Shown here one piece after another: positions 41,697-50,156 of a stretch of DNA of 64,000 bases; positions within the stretch are counted from its first letter, which is position 1; each line of letters starts with the position of its first letter. The stretch lies in contig CANMOY010000004.1 in the NCBI GenBank assembly GCA_947499595.1, forward strand, positions 62,001-126,000. Reading direction: 5' to 3'. This DNA comes from an uncultured Mesonia sp. GTDB taxonomy: Bacteria > Bacteroidota > Bacteroidia > Flavobacteriales > Flavobacteriaceae. Under the pieces are notes generated by a model that saw nothing but the letters and a program-made list of their open reading frames with translations, had not been told where the DNA came from and ran no database searches. The position numbers and the translations under genes are program-made.

Positions 41697-42716
41697 TTAA
41701 AAACTCATTTTCTTTTTGCGCACCAATAGCCATATTACTACTGGAGCTCCAAAAAGCGAAGTTACAGCATTAATGGGTAAGGTAAACTGGAAACTGGGCA
41801 TTTGTGCTATTAAATCACTTATTAACATCAGTAAACTTCCTAGAATTATACAAGCAGGAAACAAAAATGCATGGTTACTTTGTTTTATAATGAGTCTTGC
41901 GAGATGGGGTACTGCCAAGCCAATAAATGCAATGGGCCCGGCAAATGCAGTGATTGAACCTGCTAAAATACTTGTTGCTAAAATAACTAAAATCCTATTT
42001 TTTTTAATCTGTGTACCCACACTTTGAGCATAGGCTTCGCCCAATAATAAGGCGTTTAATGGTTTAATGGTAAGTAAGGAAAGCGATAGTCCTATGAACC
42101 AACTAGAAGCAAGCCAAATTACCTCTTCCCATGTTAAATCTCCTAAACTTCCAAATGACCAAAAAATATATTGTTGCAGTTTTTCGGCGTCGCTAAAGTA
42201 AGAAAGAATACTAACCGCCGCTGCAGTAAAACTCGCAAACATAAGACCAATTATTAAAATAGCCATGGTATCTCGTACCCGCCTGGCTACGATTAATACA
42301 GCCAATAAAACTAAAAAACTTCCTAGACTACTCGCAATGATAATACTCGTGTTGTTAAATAAATTTATGGTTAACAAGCCACTTAAAAATTGGCTACCCA
42401 AAATAACCAGGGCCACTCCCAAGCTGGCGCCACTGCTTAAACCTAATACATAAGGCCCGGCCAGTGGATTTCTAAATAGGGTTTGCATCAATAATCCGCT
42501 TAAAGCTAAACCAGACCCTACTAAAATCGCTGTAATTGCCTTTGGGAGACGATAAGAGAGTACGATGTACTTCTCAACCGAATCTTCGGCTTGAAAGCAA
42601 AGAATTTTGAGTACTTCTTCAAAAGGAATAGCAGCCGAACCAAAACTAATATTGATCAGGAAGAAAGTTAAAACGAGTAATATACCCAAAAAAAGCAGGC
42701 GTTTAGGTTTTTGCAA
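41697..42716 (-). CDS. btuC: Cobalamin/iron-type ABC transporter permease
   Basis: This is a 339-residue FecCD/BtuC permease with about nine to ten membrane helices. It has SYRLPKAITAILVGSGLALSG (in two pieces, about 53-73), the MQTLFRNPLAGPYVLGLSSGA signature (in two pieces) and the IGLAVPHLARLI coupling region (about 267-278). It starts four bases after btuF ends and stops three before btuD. The neighbouring binding protein and the B12 receptor locus support cobalamin as the cargo. Confidence 0.9.
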   Translation of the reverse strand: MQKPKRLLFLGILLVLTFFLINISFGSAAIPFEEVLKILCFQAEDSVEKYIVLSYRLPKAITAILVGSGLALSGLLMQTLFRNPLAGPYVLGLSSGASLGVALVILGSQFLSGLLTINLFNNTSIIIASSLGSFLVLLAVLIVARRVRDTMAILIIGLMFASFTAAAVSILSYFSDAEKLQQYIFWSFGSLGDLTWEEVIWLASSWFIGLSLSLLTIKPLNALLLGEAYAQSVGTQIKKNRILVILATSILAGSITAFAGPIAFIGLAVPHLARLIIKQSNHAFLFPACIILGSLLMLISDLIAQMPSFQFTLPINAVTSLFGAPVVIWLLVRKKKMSF

Positions 42717-42720
42717 AATA

Positions 42721-43869
42721 TTAAGGGTTTAAAGGCTTAAAAAATGTAAAATCATAATTGGCTAAATTTGGGTGAAATATTTTAATCAAATCCTTTAAAA
42801 TTAAATCGGGTCGGTTGGGGCCCAGTTCATAAAATAGTACCCCACCTGTTTCTCCAGTGGTTAAAGCAATACTGTATACTTCTTTATTCTGATACGCGCT
42901 AAGCTGACTGTAATGTTGATTGCTTTCAATCAAAGCATTGTAGCTTGTAAAACTACCTGGAGAAATCCAAATATCGGCATTTTGCGCATTTGCCAAAACC
43001 TGTTCTAAAGCCAGCGAGAGGCTTCCTTTTCCTTTGGTTTTTTCATAAACGTAATTGGCGTTAGCGTCTTGAATTAGTTGTGCCTGCCACGAGTCTCCTG
43101 CAGGCGCATACCAAACATCTTTATATAAACTACCGCTTAGAACTAAGGGTTTTAAAGTAGCTTTTTTAGCCATTTTTTTAGCATTAAGGTAATTTGTCTC
43201 AATATGATTAAAGATAGAGTCGGCTTGTTGCTCTTGATTTAATAAAACACCAAAAAACTTAATCCACTCGGCTTTACCAAGAGGGGTTTCTTCTACCCAG
43301 TCTCCGTTATAAATAACAGGGATCCCATTGCGTTCTAAAGTACTGTATGATTTATTGTTGGCATTGATAGCCGAAGCCACAACCGCGTCTGGTTGTGATG
43401 CTAATACTAGCTCTGTATTTAACTGATTTTTATTTCCTACTTCTAAAACTTCGCCTTTCTCTATTTTTGTTCGTACTGCCGGTGAAGAAATATAATTTAA
43501 GTTAGGAAAAGCAATGAGCTTGTCTAATTGTTTTAAGGATTCTAGTGCCGGAATATGAGTAGTAGAAGTGACAATTAAACGATTTATTGTACGCGGTACA
43601 AAAACATCATAGACTACACTGTCTGGAATATTGATTTTATTTTCGGCTATAGCATAAATAAAATCTTTTTGCGCGTCGGGCCATGGTTGACTAACAGATA
43701 GTAAAGTGTAATCATCGTATTTGTTTACCGCAAAACCATTGGCATATTTTAATTTTAAAGCTTCGTTCTTATTTTGAAGCGGTGGGGTATGAGTAGCTGA
43801 AGCGGAAGTTTGTTTTTTACAACTTAATAAGCTTGTAAGAATTAAAACACAAAAAAAGAATTGACGCAT
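42721..43869 (-). CDS. btuF: Cobalamin-type ABC transporter substrate-binding lipoprotein
   Basis: This is a periplasmic binding protein of the FecB/BtuF class, anchored as a lipoprotein (signal ending LTSLLSCKK, Cys about 17). The 382-residue protein has two alpha/beta lobes joined by a helix, with RLIVTSTTHIPALESL, the PDAVVASA segment and ISPGSFTSYNALI. The ATG at 43867-43869 is chosen, since an in-frame TTG upstream would spoil the signal peptide. It is the first gene of the leftward B12 operon, behind a perfect -7 box. Confidence 0.88.
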   Translation of the reverse strand: MRQFFFCVLILTSLLSCKKQTSASATHTPPLQNKNEALKLKYANGFAVNKYDDYTLLSVSQPWPDAQKDFIYAIAENKINIPDSVVYDVFVPRTINRLIVTSTTHIPALESLKQLDKLIAFPNLNYISSPAVRTKIEKGEVLEVGNKNQLNTELVLASQPDAVVASAINANNKSYSTLERNGIPVIYNGDWVEETPLGKAEWIKFFGVLLNQEQQADSIFNHIETNYLNAKKMAKKATLKPLVLSGSLYKDVWYAPAGDSWQAQLIQDANANYVYEKTKGKGSLSLALEQVLANAQNADIWISPGSFTSYNALIESNQHYSQLSAYQNKEVYSIALTTGETGGVLFYELGPNRPDLILKDLIKIFHPNLANYDFTFFKPLNP

Positions 43870-43884
43870 AGTTTGAACTTTATG

Positions 43885-43892
43885 CAAAAGTA
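43885..43892 (-). promoter_or_regulatory. -7 element of the btuF operon
   Basis: CAAAAGTA reads as TACTTTTG on the minus strand, a perfect -7 match 15 bases before the btuF ATG. No riboswitch is visible on this strand. A small palindrome ACACC-TC-GGTGT (43912-43923) lies between this and the rightward promoter. Confidence 0.55.
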
Positions 43893-43933
43893 ATATTATT
43901 TCATTTTAACCACACCTCGGTGTAAAAAATGTT

Positions 43934-43941
43934 TATATTTG
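43934..43941 (+). promoter_or_regulatory. -7 element of the btuB transcript
   Basis: TATATTTG is a perfect -7 match located just before the cobalamin riboswitch, so the riboswitch would be the first part of the btuB mRNA. Confidence 0.6.
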
Positions 43942-43947
43942 CCCAAA

Positions 43948-44126
43948 TTTTGGTTAAAATCGAGATGTCAATCCGATTTTATTAAAAGGGAATTCCGTTA
44001 GAATCGGAAGCTGTTCCCGCAACTGTAAGCTTAGTTTTATAACGCTTTATAAATATTTCTTCAATACCACTGTCGTTTAGATGGGAAGGTTTTTTATAAA
44101 GACGCAAGCCAGGAGACCTGCCAAAA
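43948..44126 (+). ncRNA. Cobalamin riboswitch upstream of btuB
   Basis: The conserved blocks are present in order: GGGAATTCCGTTAGAATCGG (43988-44007), AGCTGTTCCCGCAACTGTAAG (44009-44029, the B12 core, in part), CACTGTC with GATGGGAAGG (44068-44089), and GACGCAAGCCAGGAGACCTGCC split across 44101-44122. The outer stem pairs TTTTGG (43948-43953) with CCAAAA (44121-44126). A small hairpin TTGCT/AGCAA (44145-44161) just before the btuB ATG could be the switched element. Adenosylcobalamin or a related form is expected to turn the transcript off. Confidence 0.95.
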
Positions 44127-44170
44127 GTAATTTTTTAAATCAATTTGCTCGGGATAAGCAAGTATAGGTT

Positions 44171-46000
44171 ATGAGGCAATTTTTATTTTTAATCTTACTT
44201 TTTCTTTTAGGTTATGCTGTTCAAGCGCAAAAACGAGAACTGCTCGATTCTGTTGTGCTTAAAGCAAGCAATATTAGAACCCAATCTGTAGGCCAAAATA
44301 TTGTCGAAATCAAAAGTAGTGAGATAAAGAAATACCGACCACAACTCACAGATGTTCTGAATTTTGAAACGCCTATTTTTTTTAAAGAGAATGGCCTAGG
44401 TATGGTTTCTTCACCTAGTTTTCGAGGTACAACGGCACAGCAAACAGCGGTTTTATGGAATGGTATAAACGTAAATTCTACCTTTTTGGGGCAGGTGGAC
44501 TTTAATACTCTTTCGGCACATGGATATTCCGATATTTTGGTTCGATCTGGTGGTGGTTCGGCGCAATTAGGCTCGGGTGCAATTGGAGGAAGTATCTTAC
44601 TGCAGAACCAACTTGATTTTGAAAAAGGCCATCAACTCTCCTTAAACTCTTCCTTAGGTAGTTTTGCCACTTTTAACCAAAGTTTAGATTACCAATGGTC
44701 TAACCAAAAAATTAGTGCTCAAGTGGGCGGGAATTACGTGCAATCTGAAAATGATTATCCGTTTTTTAATTCTAATGCAAAAAATGAAAATGCAGCTTTT
44801 GATCATTTAAACTTATACCTCAATGCCTCTGTAAAGCTTAATAATTTTCATAAACTTACTTTTTATTCAACTGCATTTAATGGCGAACGACATTTTCCTA
44901 TTTTAGAATCCACTCAAATCCGAACTAAATATCAGGATGAAAATTATAAAAGCCAACTTGCTTGGGAATATGTAAAAGGTAAATGGAGTGCCAAAGCTCG
45001 CGGTGCATATCTACAAGAAAAGTATACCTATTTTCAAAACATAGAGCGTCCAAATTTAAAAGATCACGGCACCGCCAAATCTTTAGTGAGTATACTTCAA
45101 ACTGGTTTTAAACCGAATAAAAACTTGTATACAGAGGTTCGCTTAAATTTACGAAAAGATTGGGCAGAAGGTACAGCTATTTCTGCCGCTTCGCGCCAGA
45201 TTAGCAAAGCTCACTTATTTCTTAAACAACATCTTACTTCAAATTGGATCTATCAAGCTCAAGTAAGCTTGCAGCACACAGAAGATTTTAATATGCCAAT
45301 ACTTTACCAAATAGGGACCAATCTTCAATTAAATAAGAACCATAGTTTAAAAGCTAGTTTTTCAAAAAATTACCGAATACCTACTTTTAACGATTTATTT
45401 TGGCCCGGTGCAGGTAATTTAGACTTGAAACCAGAGACCTCAAGACAATTTGAAGCGAGTTATAGTTTTAAACGCAAAAGATGGCAATTCGGTTTAACCG
45501 GATATAACATTAAAATCAGCGATATGATTAGGTGGTTGCCAGCCGAAGCTTCGATATGGAAACCTTTAAATACGCATAAAGTGCGCACAAGAGGGATTGA
45601 AGGAAACGCAGCCTATAAAACTACCTTTAAAAAATTTGAAGTTCAAGTAAAAAGTATCTATGCCTTTACCGAGGCTACAAACTTAGAGACACGAAACACA
45701 CTTATTTATGTTCCTAAGCATAAGTTAACCGCTAAGTTAGACCTAATTTATAAAAACTGGAATTTCATTGCTCAAACAATTTATACTGGTAAAGTATATA
45801 CTCAAACCAATAATAACGAAAAAACAGCTCTTAAGGCTTATCCTATTGCCCAGACCAGTTTAAGTTATACCTCTTCAAATACTTTTAATTGGGAGTTAGG
45901 GGCACGGGTGCGCAACCTTAGCAATGAAAATTATTTTGTGGTTAATTATAAACCAATGCCAGGAAGAAATTTTGAACTTTTTTTTAATCTAATTCTATAA
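44171..46000 (+). CDS. btuB: TonB-dependent vitamin B12 receptor
   Basis: This is a 609-residue outer-membrane receptor with a signal peptide (1-19, ending VQAQ), a plug domain (about 25-150: PSFRGTTAQQTAVLWNGINV, VRSGGGSAQLGSGAIGGSI) and a beta-barrel ending in FFNLIL with a terminal hydrophobic residue. It is shorter than carbohydrate SusC proteins and lacks their N-terminal extension. The cobalamin riboswitch directly upstream and the BtuG-like gene just downstream make cobalamin the likely cargo. It starts 44 bases after the riboswitch. Confidence 0.93.
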   Translation: MRQFLFLILLFLLGYAVQAQKRELLDSVVLKASNIRTQSVGQNIVEIKSSEIKKYRPQLTDVLNFETPIFFKENGLGMVSSPSFRGTTAQQTAVLWNGINVNSTFLGQVDFNTLSAHGYSDILVRSGGGSAQLGSGAIGGSILLQNQLDFEKGHQLSLNSSLGSFATFNQSLDYQWSNQKISAQVGGNYVQSENDYPFFNSNAKNENAAFDHLNLYLNASVKLNNFHKLTFYSTAFNGERHFPILESTQIRTKYQDENYKSQLAWEYVKGKWSAKARGAYLQEKYTYFQNIERPNLKDHGTAKSLVSILQTGFKPNKNLYTEVRLNLRKDWAEGTAISAASRQISKAHLFLKQHLTSNWIYQAQVSLQHTEDFNMPILYQIGTNLQLNKNHSLKASFSKNYRIPTFNDLFWPGAGNLDLKPETSRQFEASYSFKRKRWQFGLTGYNIKISDMIRWLPAEASIWKPLNTHKVRTRGIEGNAAYKTTFKKFEVQVKSIYAFTEATNLETRNTLIYVPKHKLTAKLDLIYKNWNFIAQTIYTGKVYTQTNNNEKTALKAYPIAQTSLSYTSSNTFNWELGARVRNLSNENYFVVNYKPMPGRNFELFFNLIL

Positions 46001-46011
46001 ATACAAATCTT

Positions 46012-47049
46012 ATGAAGCATTTTTTTAAATCTTGGATACTGCTAGTTGCGGTAAGTTTAACTATCATTTCTTGTAATAACGACGACGATAACTCGGGTCT
46101 GCCTACCCCACAAGGTAAGTACGACTTGGGCTATATTATTTCAAACGAAGGTGATTTTGGTTCGCCCACCGCTAGTGTAAGTTTTTTAAGTGCCGATTTT
46201 GCTATCTTAGAAAATGGTATTTACGCCAATGCAAATAACGGGAATCCTTTAGGTGATGTACTCAATCATTTTACTACCAATGAGGACTTGGCATTTTTAG
46301 TACTTAACAATAGCAATAAAATAGAGGTGGTTAACCGATTTACTTTTGAAAAAGTAGCCACGATAAGTGAAGAAATTGAATTACCAAGATTTGCTGCGGC
46401 AGATGATAATGTATTGTATATAAGCAACAGCGGTTCACAGTCGATTACGGTTTATTCTTTAACTGATTTTAGTTTATTGCGAAAAATAGAATTGAACAAG
46501 AGTGTAGAGCAATTAGAACTGACAGACAACTATTTATTTGTTCAAAACGCTTCTTTTGGTACAGGGAAAGAAATAACTCCAATAAAAGTATCAGACTTTA
46601 GTGTGGAGCAGGCCATAAGTTTACCCGATAACATCAAGGCTATAGAAGAGGAAGACGATATTCTTTATGTTTTGCACCAATCAGGGGTAAGTAAGTTTAA
46701 TATCAATTCAAAACAAAAAATTACTACAATTCCTTTTGCAGATGGTTTCACAGGGGTTTCAAAATTTGATGTTGATGATAATTTTATTTATTTCATCCAG
46801 GGAAGCAGTATCTATAAAAATGCTGCCAATGCCGATATAATGACCGAAACCGCTTTGATTGATACCAATGCAGACGGAGCGAGTTGGGGGGTCGGTTATG
46901 GATTTGCCGTAGAAGAAGATCATATTTTTTATACCGATGTTAACGGTTTTACCGAAAATAGTGATGTGATGATTTACAACCTAGAGGGTGAACTTATTCA
47001 AAGTATAACCACAGGAATAGGGGCAAACGGAGTTGAGTTCAATGATTAA
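46012..47049 (+). CDS. btuG: BtuG-like surface cobalamin-binding beta-propeller lipoprotein
   Basis: This 345-residue lipoprotein has a signal ending SLTIISCNNDDD (Cys about 21, followed by acidic residues) and repeated YncE-like propeller blades (e.g. LYISNSGSQSITVYSL, LFVQNASFGTGKEI, LYVLHQSGVSKFNI). In Bacteroides, BtuG is a seven-bladed propeller lipoprotein next to btuB that binds cobalamin extremely tightly at the cell surface and hands it to BtuB. Gene order, lipid anchor and fold match that role here. No cobalamin-binding residues can be confirmed by eye, so the symbol rests on context and fold. Confidence 0.8.
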   Translation: MKHFFKSWILLVAVSLTIISCNNDDDNSGLPTPQGKYDLGYIISNEGDFGSPTASVSFLSADFAILENGIYANANNGNPLGDVLNHFTTNEDLAFLVLNNSNKIEVVNRFTFEKVATISEEIELPRFAAADDNVLYISNSGSQSITVYSLTDFSLLRKIELNKSVEQLELTDNYLFVQNASFGTGKEITPIKVSDFSVEQAISLPDNIKAIEEEDDILYVLHQSGVSKFNINSKQKITTIPFADGFTGVSKFDVDDNFIYFIQGSSIYKNAANADIMTETALIDTNADGASWGVGYGFAVEEDHIFYTDVNGFTENSDVMIYNLEGELIQSITTGIGANGVEFND

Positions 47050-47098
47050 TAATATCCAGTTCGCTTAAATAACTTTTGCAAGTAAATTATAATGCATA

Positions 47099-47137
47099 AA
47101 AATCCCCTTTTTAGCTTATAGCTAAGAAGGGGATTTT
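47099..47137. terminator. Terminator between the BtuG-like gene and the S41 peptidase gene
   Basis: AAAATCCCCTT (47099-47109) pairs with AAGGGGATTTT (47127-47137), and TTAGC/GCTAA extends the stem inside. It can act on both convergent genes. Confidence 0.9.
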
Positions 47138-47163
47138 ACTTAAATAAGGCAATAAAAAGTTGG

Positions 47164-48570
47164 TTAAGGGAGTTCTTGAGCGCCAATAAACATCTTATTA
47201 TAATAGTTTAGTTTTTGGTTACTATTATACAAATGTTTTACATCAAATTCCCTAACAGTAGGAGTCGTTTTTCCAACACCAGATATATCATCTAAAGCCG
47301 CTTTTAAAAGGGGCTCTTGCTCATCTCCTAAAACGCCTAAGTTCCCGAAATCTTCTTCTATAAAAAGCTGTGGTTCTATACCATTAAAATAATCGGTAAA
47401 ACCGTTTTTATTGATAGATTTTAATACTAAAGGTTGCATAGCGTAACTGTGATTAATAGAAAGATTAGAACCATTTCTGGAATAGTTGTCAGAATCGTAT
47501 AAGGTTACTGAGCCTTCAAATTTTCCTCGGGTACGATCGCCAATTTGTTTGACATTAATATAGGGCTTTAAGCCGCTAATTAATAATTCACTTGCCGATG
47601 CCGAGTTGGTTGTGGTAAGCACGTATACTTGGTTTAAATTAAGGCTGTTTATACTAGCGTCATTACTAAGTTTATTGTTGAAAAAACGCGGTACATCTTC
47701 AAAATTACTATTGTAACGTTGAGTAATAAAGAGTTCTTGATTAAATTGACCGGTAATCATGCTGGCTAAATCATTACACATTTCAATACTTCCACCTGGG
47801 TTGTACCTTAAATCAACCACCAATTCTTGAATGTTAGCCGCTTTAAATTCCGCGAAAGCTGTATTTAGTTCATTTTCAAAGCTGGTAACAAAACCATTAT
47901 ACATAAGATAGCCTACTGGGGTCTCACCGCTATTGATTACTTTAGTTAAAAAAATGGGATTTTCGGTAAATTCTATTTTATTCAATTTTATTTGCTGGTC
48001 TAAACGCACTAACTGGCCTTGATTTATTGCTGCTAATCCTATAGTAAAGCTATCTTGGTTTAGAAGTTCAAGGTAGTTGTCTTCAGTTAATTCAGTTTCA
48101 TTTATTCTGTCAAAAAGCATCCCTCGAGAAACACCTTGATTGGCAGCGGGAGTATTGGGTAAAACATAGCGCACATATCCAAATACACGGCTTGTTTCTG
48201 GGATTCTAACCAATCCGTATTCCATGCCCGTAGTAAGGCTTATATTGTTAAAGCTGTTTTCTAATGCTCTAAAGTCACTAACTATAAAGCTAAAGCGATC
48301 TCTATTACTCAATAAGCTTTCAAAAAATTGGATAGGATTAGCCTCACCTTCTAAGAATGTGCGGTAACTGGCATTATTATTAAAATAATTATTGGCCAAT
48401 TGTGGCACATCTGGCTTGTATAAGTAAAATTGATTTAATCCTTTATAAATAAAGTCATTTATCTCTTCGCTTGAAGCTGGAATTACTTCGTCGTCTATAT
48501 CTGAAAAACAACCGGTTAAGCTTGTGAAGAGGCTTAGTAAAAATAGAGGGATATAAAGGTTTCTTTTCAT
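47164..48570 (-). CDS. S41 family peptidase lipoprotein
   Basis: This is a 468-residue carboxyl-terminal-processing-type protease with a lipoprotein signal (SLTGCFSDIDDE, Cys about 21), an N-terminal helical region, a PDZ-like segment (about 130-190, NTPAANQGVSRGMLFDRIN) and the S41 core. The catalytic Ser is in TTNSASASELLISGL (about 323) and the Lys in GDRTRGKFEG (about 348). The acidic stretch after the Cys fits surface display. It is divergent from the ECF sigma gene and separated from it by a 105-base region carrying an ECF-style promoter. Confidence 0.92.
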   Translation of the reverse strand: MKRNLYIPLFLLSLFTSLTGCFSDIDDEVIPASSEEINDFIYKGLNQFYLYKPDVPQLANNYFNNNASYRTFLEGEANPIQFFESLLSNRDRFSFIVSDFRALENSFNNISLTTGMEYGLVRIPETSRVFGYVRYVLPNTPAANQGVSRGMLFDRINETELTEDNYLELLNQDSFTIGLAAINQGQLVRLDQQIKLNKIEFTENPIFLTKVINSGETPVGYLMYNGFVTSFENELNTAFAEFKAANIQELVVDLRYNPGGSIEMCNDLASMITGQFNQELFITQRYNSNFEDVPRFFNNKLSNDASINSLNLNQVYVLTTTNSASASELLISGLKPYINVKQIGDRTRGKFEGSVTLYDSDNYSRNGSNLSINHSYAMQPLVLKSINKNGFTDYFNGIEPQLFIEEDFGNLGVLGDEQEPLLKAALDDISGVGKTTPTVREFDVKHLYNSNQKLNYYNKMFIGAQELP

Positions 48571-48625
48571 AGCTAGCTTTAATTTTATGTCTAAAGATAG
48601 CTACAAATTAAAAATAAATAGATTT

Positions 48626-48656
48626 TTGTAACAAAAAATATAGCGAATCGTTACAA
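48626..48656 (+). promoter_or_regulatory. ECF-type promoter / inverted repeat upstream of the sigma gene
   Basis: TGTAAC (48627-48632) followed after 16 bases by CGTTAC (48649-48654) has the layout of many ECF sigma promoters (-35 with AAC, -10 with CGT). The same bases form a seven-base inverted repeat TTGTAAC/GTTACAA (48626-48632, 48650-48656). The TTG start of the sigma gene lies 20 bases further on. Self-activation by the encoded sigma factor is the natural reading. Confidence 0.55.
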
Positions 48657-48675
48657 CTATACAAAGCAAAGTATT

Positions 48676-49191
48676 TTGAGCGAAAGAGAATTTTTAGAAT
48701 TTATTACTAGCGTTAAAGATAAAATGTACCGCCTATCGCTACGCCTATTAATATCAAAAGATGCCGCTCAAGACGCTACTCAAGAGGTGATTTTGAAATT
48801 GTGGAAGATCAAGACTAAATTAAAAGAGTATCAATCACCTGAGGCTTTTGCAATGACCATGACCAAGAATTATAGTTATGATCAATTAAAGGCTAAACGC
48901 AATAATCAAGTGCGCCTAGTGCATACCAATTATGAAAATAACCAACAGAGTTCTTTGCAGTGCCAAATAGAGGCTAAAGATGAACTCAAGCAGGTTCAAA
49001 AAATTATTAGTAATCTAAGTGAACAAGAGCAAATTTTAATTCAATTGCGCGATGTCGAACAATATAGCTATGATGAAATGGAAAAAATAACCGGTTTGAA
49101 GCCTACGGCTATGCGCGTATGTTTATCACGTGCTAGAAAAAAAATAAGAACAGCAATGCTAAAGCAACATGAATATGGAGTCAGAAAATAG
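48676..49191 (+). CDS. ECF RNA polymerase sigma factor
   Basis: This is a 171-residue sigma-70 factor of the ECF type with region 2 (DKMYRLSLRLLISKDAAQDATQEVILKLW, in two pieces, about 15-43) and region 4 (LSEQEQILIQLRDVEQYSYDEM, in two pieces, then ITGLKPTAMRVCLSRARKKIR). Translation starts at a TTG (48676-48678), since no ATG keeps region 2 intact. It overlaps the anti-sigma-like gene by 23 bases and heads an operon with two DUF4252 genes. A likely autoregulatory promoter lies just upstream. Confidence 0.93.
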   Translation: MSEREFLEFITSVKDKMYRLSLRLLISKDAAQDATQEVILKLWKIKTKLKEYQSPEAFAMTMTKNYSYDQLKAKRNNQVRLVHTNYENNQQSSLQCQIEAKDELKQVQKIISNLSEQEQILIQLRDVEQYSYDEMEKITGLKPTAMRVCLSRARKKIRTAMLKQHEYGVRK

Positions 49192-49624
49192 GATAGAAAA
49201 ATTGATTAATAAGTATCTAGAAGCCGAAACAAGCCTTGAAGAAGAATCGGTTTTAAAAGCATATTTTAAACAAGAATCGGTTGCGCCACACTTAGTTAAA
49301 TATAAGCCTATTTTTAGCTGGCAGGAGGTAACAAAGCAAGAGAAATATATAGAACCATTATCGCAACTGAAGGTAGAGAAAAAGTGGTATTACCATCAGA
49401 TTGCAGCGGTGCTTATCATTGGTTTTATGGCGTTGGGAGGCTTTTTTTTCTGGCCACAGCCCCAAAAAGAAAAAGTGTCTTATGCTAATCAGAAATTGGC
49501 CTACGAAAATTCAAAGGATTTATTGGCTATGCTGCCTGAAGCGCTTAAAGCTAGTCGAATGAAATTAAATTATATTAAAGTATTGCCAACAACCACAGAA
49601 AAAATTATTAAAATTAAAAATTAA
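49169..49624 (+). CDS. Anti-sigma-factor-like membrane protein
   Basis: This 151-residue protein has an N-terminal helical cytoplasmic part with IEKLINKYLEAETSLEEESVLKAYF (in two pieces), a single membrane helix (about 74-94, AAVLIIGFMALGGFFFWP) and a short periplasmic tail. The EKYLxGETSxEEExxLxxYF pattern is common in Bacteroidota anti-sigma and sigma-associated proteins. No zinc motif (HxxxCxxC) is present. It overlaps the sigma gene by 23 bases, so the two are translationally coupled. Two ATG codons (49169 and 49175) are possible starts. Confidence 0.82.
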   Translation: MNMESENRIEKLINKYLEAETSLEEESVLKAYFKQESVAPHLVKYKPIFSWQEVTKQEKYIEPLSQLKVEKKWYYHQIAAVLIIGFMALGGFFFWPQPQKEKVSYANQKLAYENSKDLLAMLPEALKASRMKLNYIKVLPTTTEKIIKIKN

Positions 49625-49630
49625 AAAACT

Positions 49631-50155
49631 ATGAAAACTAAAATTGTATTTCTATTGGCTTTTTGTCTTTACCCTATCCTAAATTGGGGGCAGGCCAACT
49701 TTACCAAGTATGAATCGATGAAAGAGGTAAGCGCTATGGTGATTACCCAGAATATGTTTAAACTGTTATCTGAAATAGACTTAGATACGCAAGATCAAGA
49801 AACCCAAGCTTATATTGATTTAATTGAAAACCTAAAGGATATAAAAGTGTTAACCACTAACAATGTAGAAATTGGTACCGATATGAATACTGATTTTAAT
49901 ACTTATGTTGAATCCAGCCAGGTAGAAGAGCTTATGCGTTTTAAAGAAAAGAGTATGCAAGTAAAGTTTTACTCTAAACCAGGAAGCAAGGAGGGTTTTG
50001 TAAGTGAATTATTAATGCTTATGACCGGGCAAGAAGAGGGTGAGCCCATTACCGTAGTAATGAGCATTCAAGGAGATATAGATTTAAAACAAGTTTCAAA
50101 ATTAGCCAATGATTTAAAGGTTCCTGGGGCTAAACAATTAAAAAATATCAAATAA
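49631..50155 (+). CDS. DUF4252 domain exported protein
   Basis: This 174-residue protein has a signal peptide (about 1-21, ending NWGQ) and a DUF4252 domain (FTKYESMKEVSAMVITQNMF start, VNFYSKPG-like MQVKFYSKPGSKEGFVSELL, DLKQVSKLAND). DUF4252 genes characteristically follow an ECF sigma and anti-sigma pair in Bacteroidota, and their function is unknown. It begins six bases after the anti-sigma-like gene and ends one base before the second DUF4252 gene. Confidence 0.88.
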   Translation: MKTKIVFLLAFCLYPILNWGQANFTKYESMKEVSAMVITQNMFKLLSEIDLDTQDQETQAYIDLIENLKDIKVLTTNNVEIGTDMNTDFNTYVESSQVEELMRFKEKSMQVKFYSKPGSKEGFVSELLMLMTGQEEGEPITVVMSIQGDIDLKQVSKLANDLKVPGAKQLKNIK

Positions 50156-50156
50156 T

